Of a stretch of 16,898 bases of DNA, positions 16,024 through 16,898 are shown piece after piece. How positions within the stretch are numbered: the stretch's first letter is position 1; each line of letters starts with the position of its first letter. Source of the stretch: JADJQU01 sp035490315. GTDB lineage: Bacteria; Planctomycetota; UBA1135; GCA-002686595. Below the pieces are notes generated by a model. It was given only the letters and a program-made list of their open reading frames with translations, made no database searches and had not been told where the DNA came from. Both the position numbers and the translations under genes were made by a program. The stretch covers positions 1-16,898 of the forward strand of contig DATHET010000131.1 of NCBI GenBank assembly GCA_035490315.1, written 5' to 3'.

Positions 16024-16497
16024 ATGGCCGCACCCGGTCCCGACCCCCAGATCCGCGCGCTCGCGACCAACCGCCGCGCGCGCTTCGAATACGAGATCCT
16101 CGACGAGCTCGAGTTCGGGATCTCGCTCAAGGGGACCGAGGTCAAGAGCCTGCGCGACGGGTCGTGCTCGCTGGCGGAGGCGTATGCGTACTTTCGGAAC
16201 GGCGAGCTGTTCCTGATGAACGCGACCATCCCCGAGTACAAGGCGGGGAACGTCCACAACCACGCGCCGACGCGCGAGCGGAAGTTGTTGGCGCACAAGC
16301 GGGAGCTGGCGCTGTGGGACAAGCGGGTCAAGGAGCGCGGGGTGACGATCGTGCCGCTCACGATGTACTTCAAGGGCTCGCGGGTGAAGCTCAAGCTCGG
16401 GCTCGCGAAGGGCAAGAAGCAGTACGACAAGCGCGAGACGCAGAAGGAGCGCACGGACAAGCGCGACATCGAGCGGGCGATGATGCGGCGGCGCTGA
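16024..16497 (+). CDS. smpB: SsrA-binding protein SmpB
   Basis: A 157-residue SmpB, the obligate partner of tmRNA in rescue of stalled ribosomes. Family marks in order: ALATNRRARFEYEILDELEFGISLKGTEVKSLRDG, AYAYFRNGELFLMNATIPEY, and TRERKLLAHKRELALWDKRVKERGVTIVPLTMYFKGSRVKLKLGLAKGKKQYDKRETQKERT at its basic C-terminus, ending DKRDIERAMMRRR (motifs quoted in pieces; all within residues 13-157). The C-terminal tail enters the mRNA channel in known structures. Length is typical. ATG 16024 is preferred over the upstream in-frame extension to 15787, which runs antisense through tRNA-Leu. GGGAGG at 16001-16006 is rather distant. The tmRNA gene follows 63 bp downstream on the same strand. Confidence 0.96.
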   Translation: MAAPGPDPQIRALATNRRARFEYEILDELEFGISLKGTEVKSLRDGSCSLAEAYAYFRNGELFLMNATIPEYKAGNVHNHAPTRERKLLAHKRELALWDKRVKERGVTIVPLTMYFKGSRVKLKLGLAKGKKQYDKRETQKERTDKRDIERAMMRRR

Positions 16498-16533
16498 GCC
16501 TGCCTTCCCTGCACCGCACGGCTCGCATTTTTT
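16496..16533 (+). terminator. Weak candidate terminator after smpB
   Basis: GAGCC (16496-16500) can pair with GGCTC (16519-16523), followed by GCA and six T (16528-16533). The stem is only 5 bp with an 18-nt loop, so the call is weak; the T-rich stretch may instead be part of the ssrA promoter. Confidence 0.25.
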
Positions 16534-16545
16534 CGAGTTGTGCAC

Positions 16546-16551
16546 TACACT
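16546..16551 (+). promoter_or_regulatory. Candidate -10 box of tmRNA
   Basis: TACACT ends 9 bp before the mature tmRNA 5' end at 16561. It resembles the TACCTT and TACCCT boxes of the two tRNA genes. No good -35 at 16-18 bp. Confidence 0.3.
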
Positions 16552-16560
16552 CGCCTCCGT

Positions 16561-16898
16561 GGGGGCGCACCGGTCTCGACCGGTTTCAAGCTGCTCCAGG
16601 TTGCGTGTCGGGGATCTCGAGCCTCCCCGTAAAATCCAGCTCGGGACGGCCTTAACAGCCAATGATTTTGCTCTCGCTGCCTAACTAAACAGGTAGCCGT
16701 CCGTGCGCGGCACGCCCGCGGCTGTGCACGGACGAAAACAGCGGGCTGGCCACGAGAACTCCACCCTGGGGTGATCGAGCGAGAAGTACCGGGGCATGTC
16801 GTCCGAAAGCAAGCGTGGGAGCGCTCGGACGCCGAGAACAAAACCCGCGCTACACACGTAGACGCCTGTTGCGGAAGGATTCCGGCACGCGGGTTCGA
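16561..16898 (+). ncRNA. ssrA: tmRNA, 3' end cut by window edge
   Basis: Begins with the acceptor GGGGGCGCACC and CGGTCTCGACCGG of the tRNA-like domain. The tag frame GCC AAT GAT TTT GCT CTC GCT GCC TAA lies at 16658-16684 with a second TAA at 16686-16688, so the proteolysis tag is ANDFALAA if GCC at 16658 is the resume codon; its ALAA end is the normal ClpXP-type signal. A strong stem CGTCCGTGC/GCACGGACG (16698-16706, 16726-16734) fits one of the downstream pseudoknots. The window ends at GCGGGTTCGA, the start of the T-arm, so only the last roughly 20 nt with the acceptor 3' strand are missing. The partner gene smpB is directly upstream. Confidence 0.95.

Overview
This is a dense, GC-rich bacterial chromosomal window made almost entirely of housekeeping genes, with short intergenic gaps (longest about 260 bp) and no transposase, phage, plasmid or CRISPR signature. 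Best guess for the source is a GC-rich member of the Planctomycetota/PVC group. This is inference from an oversized GreA-type protein of the kind known in Chlamydia, a class I (eukaryote-like) fructose-bisphosphate aldolase, and mostly weak Shine-Dalgarno sequences. Nothing here proves the phylum.

Left block (1-5462, minus strand): a partial glutamyl-Q-tRNA(Asp) synthetase gene lies downstream of S-adenosylhomocysteine hydrolase (ahcY), which lies downstream of an ArsR-type repressor fused to a SAM methyltransferase. The regulator has a perfect 12-bp inverted repeat on its own promoter. Together they look like a self-regulated S-adenosylmethionine-cycle operon of the SahR type. Upstream of it, separated by a probable intrinsic terminator, is the large GreA/CarD-like transcription factor gene.

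Middle block (5606-11633): an RlmI-like rRNA methyltransferase with a disordered Arg/Gly tail (minus) diverges from a two-gene plus-strand unit, a degenerate amidohydrolase that has lost its metal ligands overlapping a DusB-type tRNA dihydrouridine synthase. DusB converges on class I aldolase (minus). A 99-bp perfect palindrome with 44-bp arms sits exactly in the convergent junction and supplies the last codons and stop of the aldolase gene.

Right block (11743-16898): an unrecognised secreted protein and a poly(A) polymerase/CCA-transferase family gene lie on the minus strand. Then come tRNA-Trp(CCA), rsmG, a 32-residue single-pass membrane peptide, tRNA-Leu(CAG, minus), smpB and the start of the tmRNA gene ssrA, which runs off the window. 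SmpB and tmRNA are partners in trans-translation. The two tRNA genes share an almost identical -10/GC-rich discriminator segment, and tRNA-Leu also has a good -35 box at 17-bp spacing.

The common theme is translation and RNA metabolism (tRNA modification, rRNA methylation, ribosome rescue, RNA tailing, transcript cleavage) plus the methyl cycle that supplies SAM to the methyltransferases. No large novel system is evident. The items most worth following are the SahR-like operator, the dead amidohydrolase, the long palindrome and the small membrane peptide.
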